NCBI RefSeq assembly: GCF_004101785.1
Contig: NZ_CP035130.1
Location: 744,001-808,000 of the forward strand
DNA from: Gudongella oleilytica
GTDB taxonomy: Bacteria > Bacillota > Clostridia > Tissierellales > Tissierellaceae
DNA length: 64,000 bases
Reading direction: 5' to 3'
Shown: positions 16,164 to 24,636 of the stretch, piece after piece
Layout: every line of letters starts with the position of its first letter
Position numbering within the stretch: position 1 is the first letter of the stretch
The notes under the pieces: generated by a model
What the model was told of the DNA's origin: nothing
Database searches by the model: none
What the model saw: the letters and a program-made list of their open reading frames with translations, nothing else
Program-made: the position numbers and the translations under genes

Positions 16164-17600
16164 ATGAAAGACATTGAGTATGTTTCAAATGCCATCGATA
16201 AGAGAGTCGATGAACTCTCTGAAATAGCTATAAAAATATGGGAGTTCGCTGAATTGCCTTATGAGGAATTTAATTCATCCAGGCTATTGATAGATAAGCT
16301 TAAGGCCGAGGGATTTGATGTTGAGGAAGGGGCAGCGGATATACCGACAGCTTTTACGGCCAGATGGGGAGAAGGTAAGCCTGTATTTGGATTTCTGGGA
16401 GAATTTGACGCACTTGATTCATTGAGCCAGAAAAGGGAGGTGGCTAGTAAGTCTCCGATCCGTGAAGGTGCTCCTGGACATGGCTGCGGGCACAACGTCC
16501 TGGGTGCTGGCTCACTGGGAGCCGCACTTGCTGTCAAGGATCATATGATTGAAACAGGGGGAAAAGGCACACTAATGTATTTTGGATGTCCAGCTGAGGA
16601 AGGGGCAGGCTCCAAGCAGTTTATGGCCAGGGCAGGAGTTTTCGATGACGTAGACTTTGTTTACACATGGCATCCTTCCGATATAACACAGGTCCAGTCT
16701 GACAGAACGGTTGCCATTATGGGGGCAAATTTCAGATTTGCAGGAACAACAGCTCATGCCGGAAGTACACCTCATCTTGGGAGGAGTGCGCTTGATGCTG
16801 CTGAGCTGATGAGTGTGGGAGTAAACTATTTAAGAGAGCACATGATAGATCAGGCGAGGATCCATTATGCATACTCTGATACAGGTGGCACTGCTCCCAA
16901 TGTGGTGCAGGACCGGGCAACAGTTAAATATGAGGTCAGGTCACCTAAAGTGGGTCAGGTGAATGAGCTATTAGAAAGAGTAGTAAATGTTGCAAAAGGA
17001 GCAGCGCTTATGACAGATACGAGGATGGAGTATGAGGTAACCATGGCCTTCTCGGATTATATAACTAACGATGCGCTTGCAGAGATAGCGGATCGGGCTT
17101 TAAGAGATGTTGGAGCGCCAGATTGGGATGAAGATGATTTTAAGCTAGCTAAAGAGTATTTGGAAAGCTTTAATGAAACCACAAGGGATATGGTAAAGGA
17201 GAAGATCATGAATAGGTTTGGCATGGATCGACTCGACGAAGTATATCAAAGACCTTTGGATGCATCGATCACTCCATATCTCAGAGGAAATCAAAACTAT
17301 GTTTCAGGGTCTACCGATGTAGGGGATGTTTGCTATACAGTCCCCACCCTGAATTTTAACGTTGCTACGGCATTTATCGGCAATGTGGGGCATACGTGGC
17401 AGATGACAGGGCAATCCGGAAGCAGGATCGCCTTGAAGGGAATGCTTACAGCTGCAAAGGCTATGGCACTATCGGCCTTAAGGACCGCTGAGAGACCTGA
17501 CATGATCGAAGAAGCAAAGAACATAGTCCGTAATCAAAATGGCGGAGCATATCAATGCCCATTACCTGAATATGTAAAACCTCCAATTGGGAGATATTAA
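16164..17600 (+). CDS. M20-family amidohydrolase, AbgB-like
   Basis: A 478-residue M20D-type metallohydrolase resembling aminobenzoyl-glutamate hydrolase subunit B. Motifs include GEFDALDSLSQ (about 75), APGHGCGHNVLGAGSLGAA (about 106-124), GCPAEEGAGSK (about 143) and the dimer-domain His in TTAHAGSTPHLGRSALDA (about 192-209). This length, with an insertion near residues 300-380, fits the AbgB subgroup more than simple hippurate hydrolases. Start follows AAGGAGAGA. Its position directly after the T-box-controlled importer suggests that it cleaves an imported amide or dipeptide to free the sensed amino acid. A strong terminator follows its stop. Confidence 0.88.
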   Translation: MKDIEYVSNAIDKRVDELSEIAIKIWEFAELPYEEFNSSRLLIDKLKAEGFDVEEGAADIPTAFTARWGEGKPVFGFLGEFDALDSLSQKREVASKSPIREGAPGHGCGHNVLGAGSLGAALAVKDHMIETGGKGTLMYFGCPAEEGAGSKQFMARAGVFDDVDFVYTWHPSDITQVQSDRTVAIMGANFRFAGTTAHAGSTPHLGRSALDAAELMSVGVNYLREHMIDQARIHYAYSDTGGTAPNVVQDRATVKYEVRSPKVGQVNELLERVVNVAKGAALMTDTRMEYEVTMAFSDYITNDALAEIADRALRDVGAPDWDEDDFKLAKEYLESFNETTRDMVKEKIMNRFGMDRLDEVYQRPLDASITPYLRGNQNYVSGSTDVGDVCYTVPTLNFNVATAFIGNVGHTWQMTGQSGSRIALKGMLTAAKAMALSALRTAERPDMIEEAKNIVRNQNGGAYQCPLPEYVKPPIGRY

Positions 17601-17640
17601 AGCAAATGGTGTACCCATTCAAGGTACACCATTTGCTTTT
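17601..17640 (+). terminator. Rho-independent terminator, probably bidirectional
   Basis: A perfect 15-bp stem, AGCAAATGGTGTACC at 17601-17615 with its complement at 17623-17637 and a 7-base loop, ends in TTTT. It lies between convergent genes and has A-rich sequence on the opposite flank. Confidence 0.9.
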
Positions 17641-17659
17641 CCCGGAGTATTTATATTCA

Positions 17660-18337
17660 TCAGTACTCCATCGTTTCTCCAATTTTCAGGATCCTCGTCT
17701 CACTCCATTTATTTTTGGCCTTGAATTCCTCAGGATCGGCCTTGATGAGCGGGAAGGTGTTGTAGTGCATTGGCACCGTGAGCCTTGGTTTAATGAACTC
17801 CACAGCCCTCAAGGCATCCTGGATGTCCATTGTATAGTTGCCGCCGATAGGAAGGAGTGCAACGTCGATGTTCTCGATCTCGAGAAGCTTCATGTCCATT
17901 GTAAGTCCCGTATCACCTGCGTGGTAGAGCTTTTTACCCTCGACCTCAACTACAAAGCCACATGGATTTCCACCGTCTCTCGGTCCTTTGCTCGTTGGAA
18001 TAGATGAGCCATGGAGGGCAGGAGTCATTTTTACCTTCCCAAAATCAAAAGTATATCTGCCGCCTATATGCATCCCATGTGTTCTAAGCCCGTGCTCGGA
18101 GAGGTAGCTCGAAATTTCCGCGTTGCTTATAACAAGGGCTTTATTTTCCCTTGCAAGATCTATGGTGTCTCCAATATGATCACCGTGTCCATGAGTAACA
18201 AAGATGTGAGTCAGGTCCTTGATTTGATTTGGCTTTATTGCAGCGGACGGATTCCCTGAAAGAAATGGGTCAAATACAGCTTTAAATCCAGAACCTTCCA
18301 GCATAAATGATGAGTGTCCCAAATACTGAAGCTTCAT
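17660..18337 (-). CDS. Metal-dependent hydrolase, metallo-beta-lactamase fold (UPF0173 type)
   Basis: A 225-residue MBL-fold protein. The metal motif HGHGDHIGD lies near residue 50, a second ligand region is KLYHAGDTGLTMDMK near 133, and the C-terminal His is in VPMHYNTFPLI near 197. N-terminal MKLQYLGHSSFMLEG is typical of the UPF0173/YtkL subgroup. Physiological substrate is unknown for this group. Start ATG follows CGAGGAGG. It is convergent with the AbgB-like gene and divergent from the aldolase operon. Confidence 0.9.
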   Translation of the reverse strand: MKLQYLGHSSFMLEGSGFKAVFDPFLSGNPSAAIKPNQIKDLTHIFVTHGHGDHIGDTIDLARENKALVISNAEISSYLSEHGLRTHGMHIGGRYTFDFGKVKMTPALHGSSIPTSKGPRDGGNPCGFVVEVEGKKLYHAGDTGLTMDMKLLEIENIDVALLPIGGNYTMDIQDALRAVEFIKPRLTVPMHYNTFPLIKADPEEFKAKNKWSETRILKIGETMEY

Positions 18338-18410
18338 TAGTATACCTCCTCGTATAACAATTGTTTATATATTTCTGTATACCCATTTATCCCTTTGCAT
18401 CTATATATTA

Positions 18411-18439
18411 TTGATGTTATCATAAAGTAAAGTGATAAA
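18411..18439 (+). promoter_or_regulatory. Candidate sigma-A promoter of the aldolase operon
   Basis: TTGATG (18411-18416) and GATAAA (18434-18439) are separated by 17 bases, placing transcription start close to the ribosome site of the gene at 18462. The match is moderate and rests on spacing. Confidence 0.4.
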
Positions 18440-18461
18440 AATATAACCGGGAGATGATCAG

Positions 18462-19127
18462 ATGAGGTTGCTGGAAAAAAGAAATGAGATAATAGAATAT
18501 GGTAAGAAGCTGGTTGAAAACGGACTTACCAAGGGCACAGGCGGAAATCTCAGCGTATGTGACCGTGAATCGGGACTTATGGCGATAACGCCAAGCGGCA
18601 TAGATTACTTTCTAATTAAGCCTGAGGAGATCGTACTGTTGGATGTTGAAACCGGGAGCATAGTCGAAGGCGATGCCATGCCATCCAGTGAAAGAGACAT
18701 GCACAGGATCTTCTATAAGTACAGAACTGACATCGATGCGATCATACACACGCACACTACATTTGCTGCCACGATAGCATGCTTAAACATAGATCTTCCT
18801 GCCGTGCATTATCTGGTGGCGCTGGCAGGGCCTGATGTAAGGTGTGCGGAATATGCTACCTATGGTACTGTTGCACTCGCCAAAAACGCATATGAGGCCA
18901 TGAAGGACAGGAAGGCATGTCTTTTGGCAAATCATGGTATGTTGGCTGGAGGTGGCAGCCTGGCTGAAGCATATAATATCACAGAAGAGATCGAGTTCTG
19001 CTGCGAGCTTTACTATAGGGCCAAGTCAATTGGAAATCCAGTAATACTTCCTGAGGATGAAATGGCCAGGATGATGGAAAGGTTCAAGAACTATGGCAAG
19101 CGTGGGGAGGAACATGACGAGATATGA
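18462..19127 (+). CDS. Class II aldolase / adducin family protein (FucA-like)
   Basis: A 221-residue zinc-dependent aldolase-type protein. Motifs are GTGGNLSV (phosphate loop, about 26), PSSERDMHRIFY (catalytic Glu, about 73), HTHTTFAAT (two metal His, about 93) and LANHGML (third metal His region, about 151). FucA-like enzymes cleave ketose 1-phosphates into DHAP and an aldehyde. The FGGY kinase three genes downstream could provide a phosphorylated ketose. Its stop overlaps the next start by ATGA. Exact sugar unknown; methylthioribulose-1-phosphate and fuculose-1-phosphate type substrates are both compatible with the family. Confidence 0.88.
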   Translation: MRLLEKRNEIIEYGKKLVENGLTKGTGGNLSVCDRESGLMAITPSGIDYFLIKPEEIVLLDVETGSIVEGDAMPSSERDMHRIFYKYRTDIDAIIHTHTTFAATIACLNIDLPAVHYLVALAGPDVRCAEYATYGTVALAKNAYEAMKDRKACLLANHGMLAGGGSLAEAYNITEEIEFCCELYYRAKSIGNPVILPEDEMARMMERFKNYGKRGEEHDEI

Positions 19128-20173
19128 CAGCAAATAACAAACCAAGTATCCTTTGCACCGCTGAAACCGGGGACTTGATCAGGACATTGGACGATTTCGC
19201 TAAAATTGAGTTCAAAGGCTGGGCTGAAGAGCAAAGAATACTCACAGAAGAGGAGCTTTGCAGTCTTATGGAAGCTTACCAGCCGGATATACTTATAACA
19301 AGCTATGATCCGGTTACGAGAAAAGCAATCGACAGCTCCAAGAACTTAAAGCTTGTCATTTGCACAAGAGCGAATCCTGTGAATGTGGATACTGGATATT
19401 TAAAGGAAAAAGGAATACCTCTAAGCTATTCACCGGAGAGAAACTCTGATTGTACTGCGGAATACACAGTAGCCATGATGCTTTCAATAATGAGAAGGAT
19501 CCCGATGGCTTATCACGACCTTAAGAAGGGGTTGCATACTGTAGAGGAAGCAAGAGAAAACGAAATAAGGGAAGGATTGAAGCGAGATGTAACCTGGGCT
19601 CTGGGAAAGGGCACCCCTTATATTCAGTACAAGGGCTATCAAATGAAGGGAAGGACCCTGGGAGTGGTTGGTTATGGAAGCATAGGCAGGAGGGTTGCTT
19701 CGATCTGCAGAAGCTTTGGGATGAAAATAATTGTATTCGATCCATATTTGGATAAGAATGCGTTTGAGGATGTCTACTTTACAGACACCCTATTAGAGCT
19801 TGCAAATAAAGCTGATGTCGTTTCCGTTCACAGCAAGGATTCACCCAGCACATATCATATCATAGACAAGGAATTTCTGGACAATATGAAGACAGGATCC
19901 TTCTTTATAAATACATCGAGAGGTGCTCTGGTCGATGAAGCCGCACTTGTGGAAGCTTTGAGAGAGGGAAGGATAATGGGTGCAGCGCTTGATGTATTTG
20001 AGACCGAACCAATAAGAAGAGACCATCCATTTCTCAGCGAGCTGGAAAACTGTGTGGTTACACCTCATCTTGCCGGGGCTACTTATGACGCCATAGATAA
20101 CCATACTGATCAGCTGGTAAGGGATGTGCTGCATTTCATTAATGGTGAAGAACTTGAATTTGAGTATAAGTAA
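19124..20173 (+). CDS. D-2-hydroxyacid dehydrogenase family protein
   Basis: A 349-residue NAD-dependent dehydrogenase. The cofactor motif is GVVGYGSIGRR (about 181), followed by INTSRGALVDE (catalytic Arg region), FETEP (Glu) and TPHLAGAT (His). Relative to the family average the N-terminal substrate domain and a segment around residues 125-175 are slightly longer. The start overlaps the aldolase stop, so translation is coupled. In this operon it may reduce a 2-oxo acid or oxidise a hydroxy acid formed from the aldolase product. The nominal substrate cannot be assigned. Confidence 0.88.
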   Translation: MTANNKPSILCTAETGDLIRTLDDFAKIEFKGWAEEQRILTEEELCSLMEAYQPDILITSYDPVTRKAIDSSKNLKLVICTRANPVNVDTGYLKEKGIPLSYSPERNSDCTAEYTVAMMLSIMRRIPMAYHDLKKGLHTVEEARENEIREGLKRDVTWALGKGTPYIQYKGYQMKGRTLGVVGYGSIGRRVASICRSFGMKIIVFDPYLDKNAFEDVYFTDTLLELANKADVVSVHSKDSPSTYHIIDKEFLDNMKTGSFFINTSRGALVDEAALVEALREGRIMGAALDVFETEPIRRDHPFLSELENCVVTPHLAGATYDAIDNHTDQLVRDVLHFINGEELEFEYK

Positions 20174-20184
20174 GGAGGGGTACT

Positions 20185-21390
20185 TTGGGAAAGGATAAGG
20201 ATTTTCAAGGATTAGGGTTCGAAACTCTTGCAGTCCACGCAGGGCAGCACCCGGATCACGAGACAGGTGCATTGGTATCTCCAATATATAAAACCAGTAC
20301 TTTTGTTTTTACAGAGGACAGAATGGAAAGATGGCTTGCCGGAGCGCCACTTGATGATGAGATAATTTACACCTATGGCAGGTCCAGAAATCCTACTCAG
20401 GTTTCTCTGCAGCAAAAAATTGCCGCTCTTGAGCATGCTGAAGCATCCTTAGTGACATCATCTGGAATGGCCGCAATTACCATGGCAGTACTCGGTTACT
20501 GTAAATCCGGTGATCATTTTATATCAGCTCAAACTGTATATGGGGGAACTTTTAATCTGTTTGATCACGTTTTAAAGGATCTGGGCATAGAAGTGACCTT
20601 TCTGGAAGAATTGAATAAAGAAAACTTGGATAAAGCTAAGAGAGATAATACCAAGCTGGTATATTTTGAGACAATATCAAATCCAACCCTTGATATACCA
20701 GAGATAGAAGAGATCGTTGAATGGTCAAAGGAAAATGGGATCAATACCGTGGTCGACAGCACCTTTACATCACCTTACCTTTTCAGACCGCTGGACTGGG
20801 GTATAGATACTGCGATCCACAGCTGCACAAAGTACATAAATGGTCATGGAGATGTAGTTGCTGGGGCAGTTGTAGGCACAAAAGAATTTTGCGAAGGGCT
20901 TAGAAGCAAGCAATACATGGATATGGGTCCCGTCCTTGCTCCTGACAGCTGCTATTTGATGATGAGGGGACTTAAGACTCTTCACCTAAGGATGGAAAGG
21001 CATTGCGAAAATGCGATGGAGTTTGCAAGAGCCATGAAGGATCATCCCAAGATAAAGGCTGTCATTTACCCTGGTCTTGAGGATGATAAAAACCATGAGA
21101 GGGCAAAAAAGTATTTTGATGATTTCGGTGGAATGGTTGGCATAGTTATAGATGGAGACCAGAAGAAGGCTCAGGAGCTTATTTTCAAGCTTAAGCTCTG
21201 CTATTTTGCGGTTAGTCTGGGTGATCTTGATACTCTTGTACAAATTCCTGCAACCATGACACATAGGAAGGTACCTAAAGAGGATAGAGAGAAGATGGGT
21301 ATTGAGGATGGATTGATCAGAGTTTCTCTCGGAGTGGAAAATGTTAAGGATATAATAAAGGATTTCGAAAGCGCATTGGAGTTGATCTAA
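20185..21390 (+). CDS. Cys/Met-metabolism PLP-dependent enzyme (gamma-lyase / sulfhydrylase family)
   Basis: A 401-residue trans-sulfuration-family enzyme. Hallmarks are YGRSRNPTQ (PLP phosphate Tyr/Arg, about 65), SGMAAITMA (about 94), TVYGGTFNL (about 118), and PLP Lys in HSCTKYINGHGDVVAG (about 212-227). The position that is the reactive Cys in classical methionine gamma-lyases (YGCT) is Gly here (YGGT), so cystathionine lyase or O-acylhomoserine sulfhydrylase chemistry is equally likely. TTG start follows GGAGGGG. Its TAA stop shares one base with the next ATG. It adds sulfur or homoserine chemistry to an aldolase and sugar kinase operon, which is unusual. Confidence 0.88.
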   Translation: MGKDKDFQGLGFETLAVHAGQHPDHETGALVSPIYKTSTFVFTEDRMERWLAGAPLDDEIIYTYGRSRNPTQVSLQQKIAALEHAEASLVTSSGMAAITMAVLGYCKSGDHFISAQTVYGGTFNLFDHVLKDLGIEVTFLEELNKENLDKAKRDNTKLVYFETISNPTLDIPEIEEIVEWSKENGINTVVDSTFTSPYLFRPLDWGIDTAIHSCTKYINGHGDVVAGAVVGTKEFCEGLRSKQYMDMGPVLAPDSCYLMMRGLKTLHLRMERHCENAMEFARAMKDHPKIKAVIYPGLEDDKNHERAKKYFDDFGGMVGIVIDGDQKKAQELIFKLKLCYFAVSLGDLDTLVQIPATMTHRKVPKEDREKMGIEDGLIRVSLGVENVKDIIKDFESALELI

Positions 21391-22841
21391 TGAAGCATTA
21401 CCTTGCCGTCGATGCGGGAACAACAAGAATAAAGGCTGGGCTCTTCAACGAAGAGGGAAGTATGATCGGCATGACTTCAAGGTTTGTAAAGATTTCCATG
21501 CCAGGCAGAGGCTGGTGTGAGATGGATATGGATGAGCTGTGGCAGCTTGTTTCTGGCGCGATCAGCGAGCTTAGCATGTTATTTTCTGAGCAATGGAAGA
21601 CTCTTGAGGCTGTCGGAATTACCGCACAGGGTGAAGGAGCGTGGCTTCTTGACAATGAGGGTAAACCCGTGAGGAATGCGATCCTATGGAATGACAGCAG
21701 AAACGACCAAATTCCAATGCGTGTCTGGGAGGAAAGCAACCTGTGCAGCTCTCGTAACCATATGGTGCCCCTATGCGTCGGGTCTCCTCTTGCTATCCTG
21801 AATTGGCTGAAGGATCACGAACCTCACAGCTACAGCAGGATCGAGCATGTCGTTTATTGCAAGGATTGGCTGAATTTCAGACTTACAGGTAAAATATCAA
21901 CTGACTGGACAGATGCATCGACAACTGCAATAAATGTTACAAAAAAGACCAGGGTAAATGAGGTATTTAAAATACTTGGAATTGAGGAAATGATTAAAAA
22001 ATTTCCAAGGATACTACAATCGGGTGAGGTCATGGGGAAAGTTTCTGCAAAGGGATCATCTGATACCGGGATACCCGTGGGAACTCCTGTAATCGCGGGG
22101 TGCATAGATATCTCTGCCACTTCAGCAGGCCTTGGTGCCGTAGCACCGGGAGATTCGGGAAGCATAATAGGAACAACCTTAGGCAATATTGTGATAATGG
22201 GAAAGGATGAGGTCGAAGAGATGAATGTCGAAGAGGGGAGCATCCTTTGTCATGTGAAGGATGGATCGTACTTACGGCAGATGTCGGCATTGAGTGGTGC
22301 TGTGGTTCTTGATTGGTGCAGGAAAGAGCTGGGAGTAGCTGCAAACGATATGTCTTATTTGGAATCAGAAATCAAATCGGTTCCACCAGGCTCTGATGGT
22401 GTGATCTTCCTTCCGTATTTATTTGGGGAGAGAGCGCCGTTCAAGGCACCAGATGCATCAGCTGTGTTTTACGGGTTGAGGTTCAATCATACCCGGGCAC
22501 ATATGATCAGAGCGGTTTATGAAGGGCTTGTGTACTCCATGTATGACTGTCTCACCTATATGCCAAAGGGAAATACAGGCAGATTTATTGCTGGAGGAGG
22601 TTCAAGAAGCGACCTTCTTTGTCAGATCATAAGTGACGTGACCGGGGAAGTGGTTATCAGATCCAACAGGGAAGAGTTGGGCCTTTATGGGATATATAAG
22701 GTCATCACTGGGAATTGGGAGGAAATTAGCTTTCATTCGGATAGATTTTTTCCTGATCCTGATAAAAACCAAATATATATGAAAATGTTTGGTGAGTTTT
22801 TAAGGATCAGGGACAGGCTGATACCAAGGCAATATAAGTAA
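21390..22841 (+). CDS. FGGY-family carbohydrate kinase
   Basis: A 483-residue sugar kinase of the FGGY family. The ATP phosphate-1 motif is VDAGTTRIKAGLF (about 6-18), the catalytic region is GTPVIAGCIDISA (about 230), GTTLGNIV follows, and the adenosine motif is FIAGGGSRSDLLCQI (about 403). The family phosphorylates xylulose, fuculose, gluconate, erythritol and related polyols; this member is near the L-xylulose/erythritol kinase type by eye only. The start codon overlaps the upstream stop by one base. A terminator follows directly. It likely feeds the aldolase at 18462. Confidence 0.88.
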   Translation: MKHYLAVDAGTTRIKAGLFNEEGSMIGMTSRFVKISMPGRGWCEMDMDELWQLVSGAISELSMLFSEQWKTLEAVGITAQGEGAWLLDNEGKPVRNAILWNDSRNDQIPMRVWEESNLCSSRNHMVPLCVGSPLAILNWLKDHEPHSYSRIEHVVYCKDWLNFRLTGKISTDWTDASTTAINVTKKTRVNEVFKILGIEEMIKKFPRILQSGEVMGKVSAKGSSDTGIPVGTPVIAGCIDISATSAGLGAVAPGDSGSIIGTTLGNIVIMGKDEVEEMNVEEGSILCHVKDGSYLRQMSALSGAVVLDWCRKELGVAANDMSYLESEIKSVPPGSDGVIFLPYLFGERAPFKAPDASAVFYGLRFNHTRAHMIRAVYEGLVYSMYDCLTYMPKGNTGRFIAGGGSRSDLLCQIISDVTGEVVIRSNREELGLYGIYKVITGNWEEISFHSDRFFPDPDKNQIYMKMFGEFLRIRDRLIPRQYK

Positions 22842-22845
22842 ACAA

Positions 22846-22895
22846 CAGGCAGAGACGGTTGTATAAGCTACCAACGATCTCTGCCTGATTTTTTT
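22846..22895 (+). terminator. Rho-independent terminator between convergent genes
   Basis: CAGGCAGAGA (22846-22855) pairs perfectly with TCTCTGCCTG (22878-22887), followed by a run of seven T residues that runs into the stop of the minus-strand gene. Confidence 0.88.
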
Positions 22896-23565
22896 AGAAT
22901 CCTTTCACTTGACCTCTGAATGGAGGCTCCTTATTTTCTCTGAACTCATCAACCCCCGGACCTCCGAGCCTCTTAAGCCTCCAGATGCCGTATATATAGC
23001 TTAATACAAGGACTGAAAGGGTTGCAGGGGTACCAAGAAGTGTGTTCATCCAGGCTTGCTTGATCAGATCTCCTCCCTGGTATAGTCGAAGCTGAAGGAT
23101 CATTCTCGTAAGGAATAGAACAGCCCAAATTACTGTTACCTCTGTATATGCTGGTTTGATATCCCCTCTTAGAAACCAGGATATTTCCCAGCCTCTTGAA
23201 TGGTGACTTGCTATTGCAGCCATAGGTCTTCCTATCAGAAGGCTCACTATTGCAGCGATAAATAGAAAGCCGCTTGAGATTATTTTTGGAAGAAAGTAAT
23301 TTGCGGCATTGCCTGCGAAAGATGCAAATGCAGATGCAAGCAATACTCCCAACAGCCCGCCAGCCGCATATTTAACTGTCTCTCCCTTGAGATATCTCAC
23401 AGCACCTAAAAGTAAAGCGGTCAATACTGCAGAAATAATCCCCCATGATAACCCGAATAGATTGTTTGCTATAACAAAGACAAGCGGGGGAAGTATGGCT
23501 CCGAGAGTCTTGCCTCCTATAAAGCTTTTGACCTCGTCCCTGATATCATTAAGAAGAGGTGACAT
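22894..23565 (-). CDS. Membrane protein, DUF3159-like
   Basis: A 223-residue integral membrane protein with about six hydrophobic segments. The pattern GGxxxGAILPPLVFVIANNLFG at the N-terminus, RYLKGE, the central SLLIGRPMAA and LTRMILQLRLY match the DUF3159 family as I remember it. Start at 23565 is chosen over a longer version because the upstream gene ends three bases before it and AAGGGG precedes it. Last gene of the exporter operon, order adaptor-B12 protein-permease-ATPase-small membrane protein-this one. Function unknown; a membrane-housed accessory to the exporter is possible. Confidence 0.75.
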   Translation of the reverse strand: MSPLLNDIRDEVKSFIGGKTLGAILPPLVFVIANNLFGLSWGIISAVLTALLLGAVRYLKGETVKYAAGGLLGVLLASAFASFAGNAANYFLPKIISSGFLFIAAIVSLLIGRPMAAIASHHSRGWEISWFLRGDIKPAYTEVTVIWAVLFLTRMILQLRLYQGGDLIKQAWMNTLLGTPATLSVLVLSYIYGIWRLKRLGGPGVDEFRENKEPPFRGQVKGF

Positions 23566-23567
23566 TT

Positions 23568-23921
23568 TTAGCGTTCCCCTTTCGGCATGATCTCCTTGGC
23601 CCTCCACGCAAGGAAGAACCTTGCCCACTCACCCTTATTGATTTCCAGATGGATAGCTGTATAGAGAGCTCCCGCAAAGGATCCTAATATCATTATGGCT
23701 GCTATCCATAGTATCGAGATAACTTTACTTTTCTCTCTGAAGAAAACCCACATGGAGAAAATCGTAAATCCTACGTACAGGTCCACCATGGAGACTATTC
23801 CCCATGGATTGTTTAATATAATGCTGCCGTCTGCAAAAAAGTCGCCTTTGGTGAATCCAAAGAACAATGCTGCAGACATTGCTGCAACCCCTAACCATGC
23901 AATTGCCCTTGCAATTTTCAT
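23568..23921 (-). CDS. Small membrane protein, DUF1475-like
   Basis: A 117-residue protein with three hydrophobic segments and the central NPWGIVSMVDLYVGF followed by WVFFRE, a pattern I associate with DUF1475. It ends KGER with its stop two bases from the next gene, so the pair is co-translated. It lies 28 bases after the ABC ATPase gene on the minus strand. Function unknown. The assignment to DUF1475 rests on recall of the family pattern. Confidence 0.7.
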   Translation of the reverse strand: MKIARAIAWLGVAAMSAALFFGFTKGDFFADGSIILNNPWGIVSMVDLYVGFTIFSMWVFFREKSKVISILWIAAIMILGSFAGALYTAIHLEINKGEWARFFLAWRAKEIMPKGER

Positions 23922-23949
23922 AAGAAATCCTCACCGTAAAGTGTCGTAG

Positions 23950-24636
23950 CTATTTCCTGATATCCAAATTGATCCTGCCATCCTTGATTTCCACGATCCT
24001 GTCAGCCTGCTCAGCTATCCTCTGATCATGGGTGATTATTACGAAGGTGGTCTTGAATTTTTCATTTATATCTCTAAGTGTAGAGTAGATTGTCTTGGTT
24101 GAATCCGAATCCAGATTACCGGTGGGTTCATCGGCGAGTATCAGCTTGGGTCTGTTTATAAGGGCCCTTGCGATAGCTGTTCTCTGCTGCTGTCCGCCTG
24201 ACATATCGGTGGCCAGGTTGTTCTTTACTTTAGTGAGTCCAACAAGGTCAAGCAGTTCGTCAGCCCACTCCTCTATTTCCCTTGGAACCTTGTAGTTTCC
24301 TATCCTATAGGGTATAAGGACGTTCTCCCGTGCGGTGAACTCCGGAAGAAGATAGTGAAACTGGAATATGAAGCCTATGGTTTTATTCCTCAATACGGCA
24401 AGCTCCTCCTTGTTCAGGGTGTCCGTACGATTCCCATCTATAAAGACCCTGCCTGAGGTCGGTTTGTCAAGGGTACCGATTATGTTTAGAAGGGTACTCT
24501 TTCCACTTCCCGATGCACCTATTATTGAGTTGAAGCTGTTCTCCTCAAACGAGAGGTTTAGATCAAACAAGACCTGGGTCTTTATCTTTTCTCCATATAT
24601 CTTATTTATTTCCTCAAGCTGTATTATATTAGCCAT
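23950..24636 (-). CDS. ABC transporter ATP-binding protein, MacB/LolD type
   Basis: A 228-residue ABC ATPase. Walker A is GASGSGKST (about residue 40), the Q loop FIFQFHYLLPEFTA, signature MSGGQQQR, Walker B LILADEPTGNLDS and the switch His in ITHDQRIA. The LDKPTSG and NLDS details place it in the MacB/LolD group that partners FtsX-type permeases. Its start overlaps the permease stop by 8 bases. It is part of a tripartite-like system with the HlyD-type adaptor at 26447-27727. Confidence 0.92.
   Translation of the reverse strand: MANIIQLEEINKIYGEKIKTQVLFDLNLSFEENSFNSIIGASGSGKSTLLNIIGTLDKPTSGRVFIDGNRTDTLNKEELAVLRNKTIGFIFQFHYLLPEFTARENVLIPYRIGNYKVPREIEEWADELLDLVGLTKVKNNLATDMSGGQQQRTAIARALINRPKLILADEPTGNLDSDSTKTIYSTLRDINEKFKTTFVIITHDQRIAEQADRIVEIKDGRINLDIRK

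Noticed and set aside
20185-21390. Methionine gamma-lyase as a firm call
   Set aside because: The reactive Cys of classical enzymes (YGCT) is Gly here, so the specific activity cannot be assigned.
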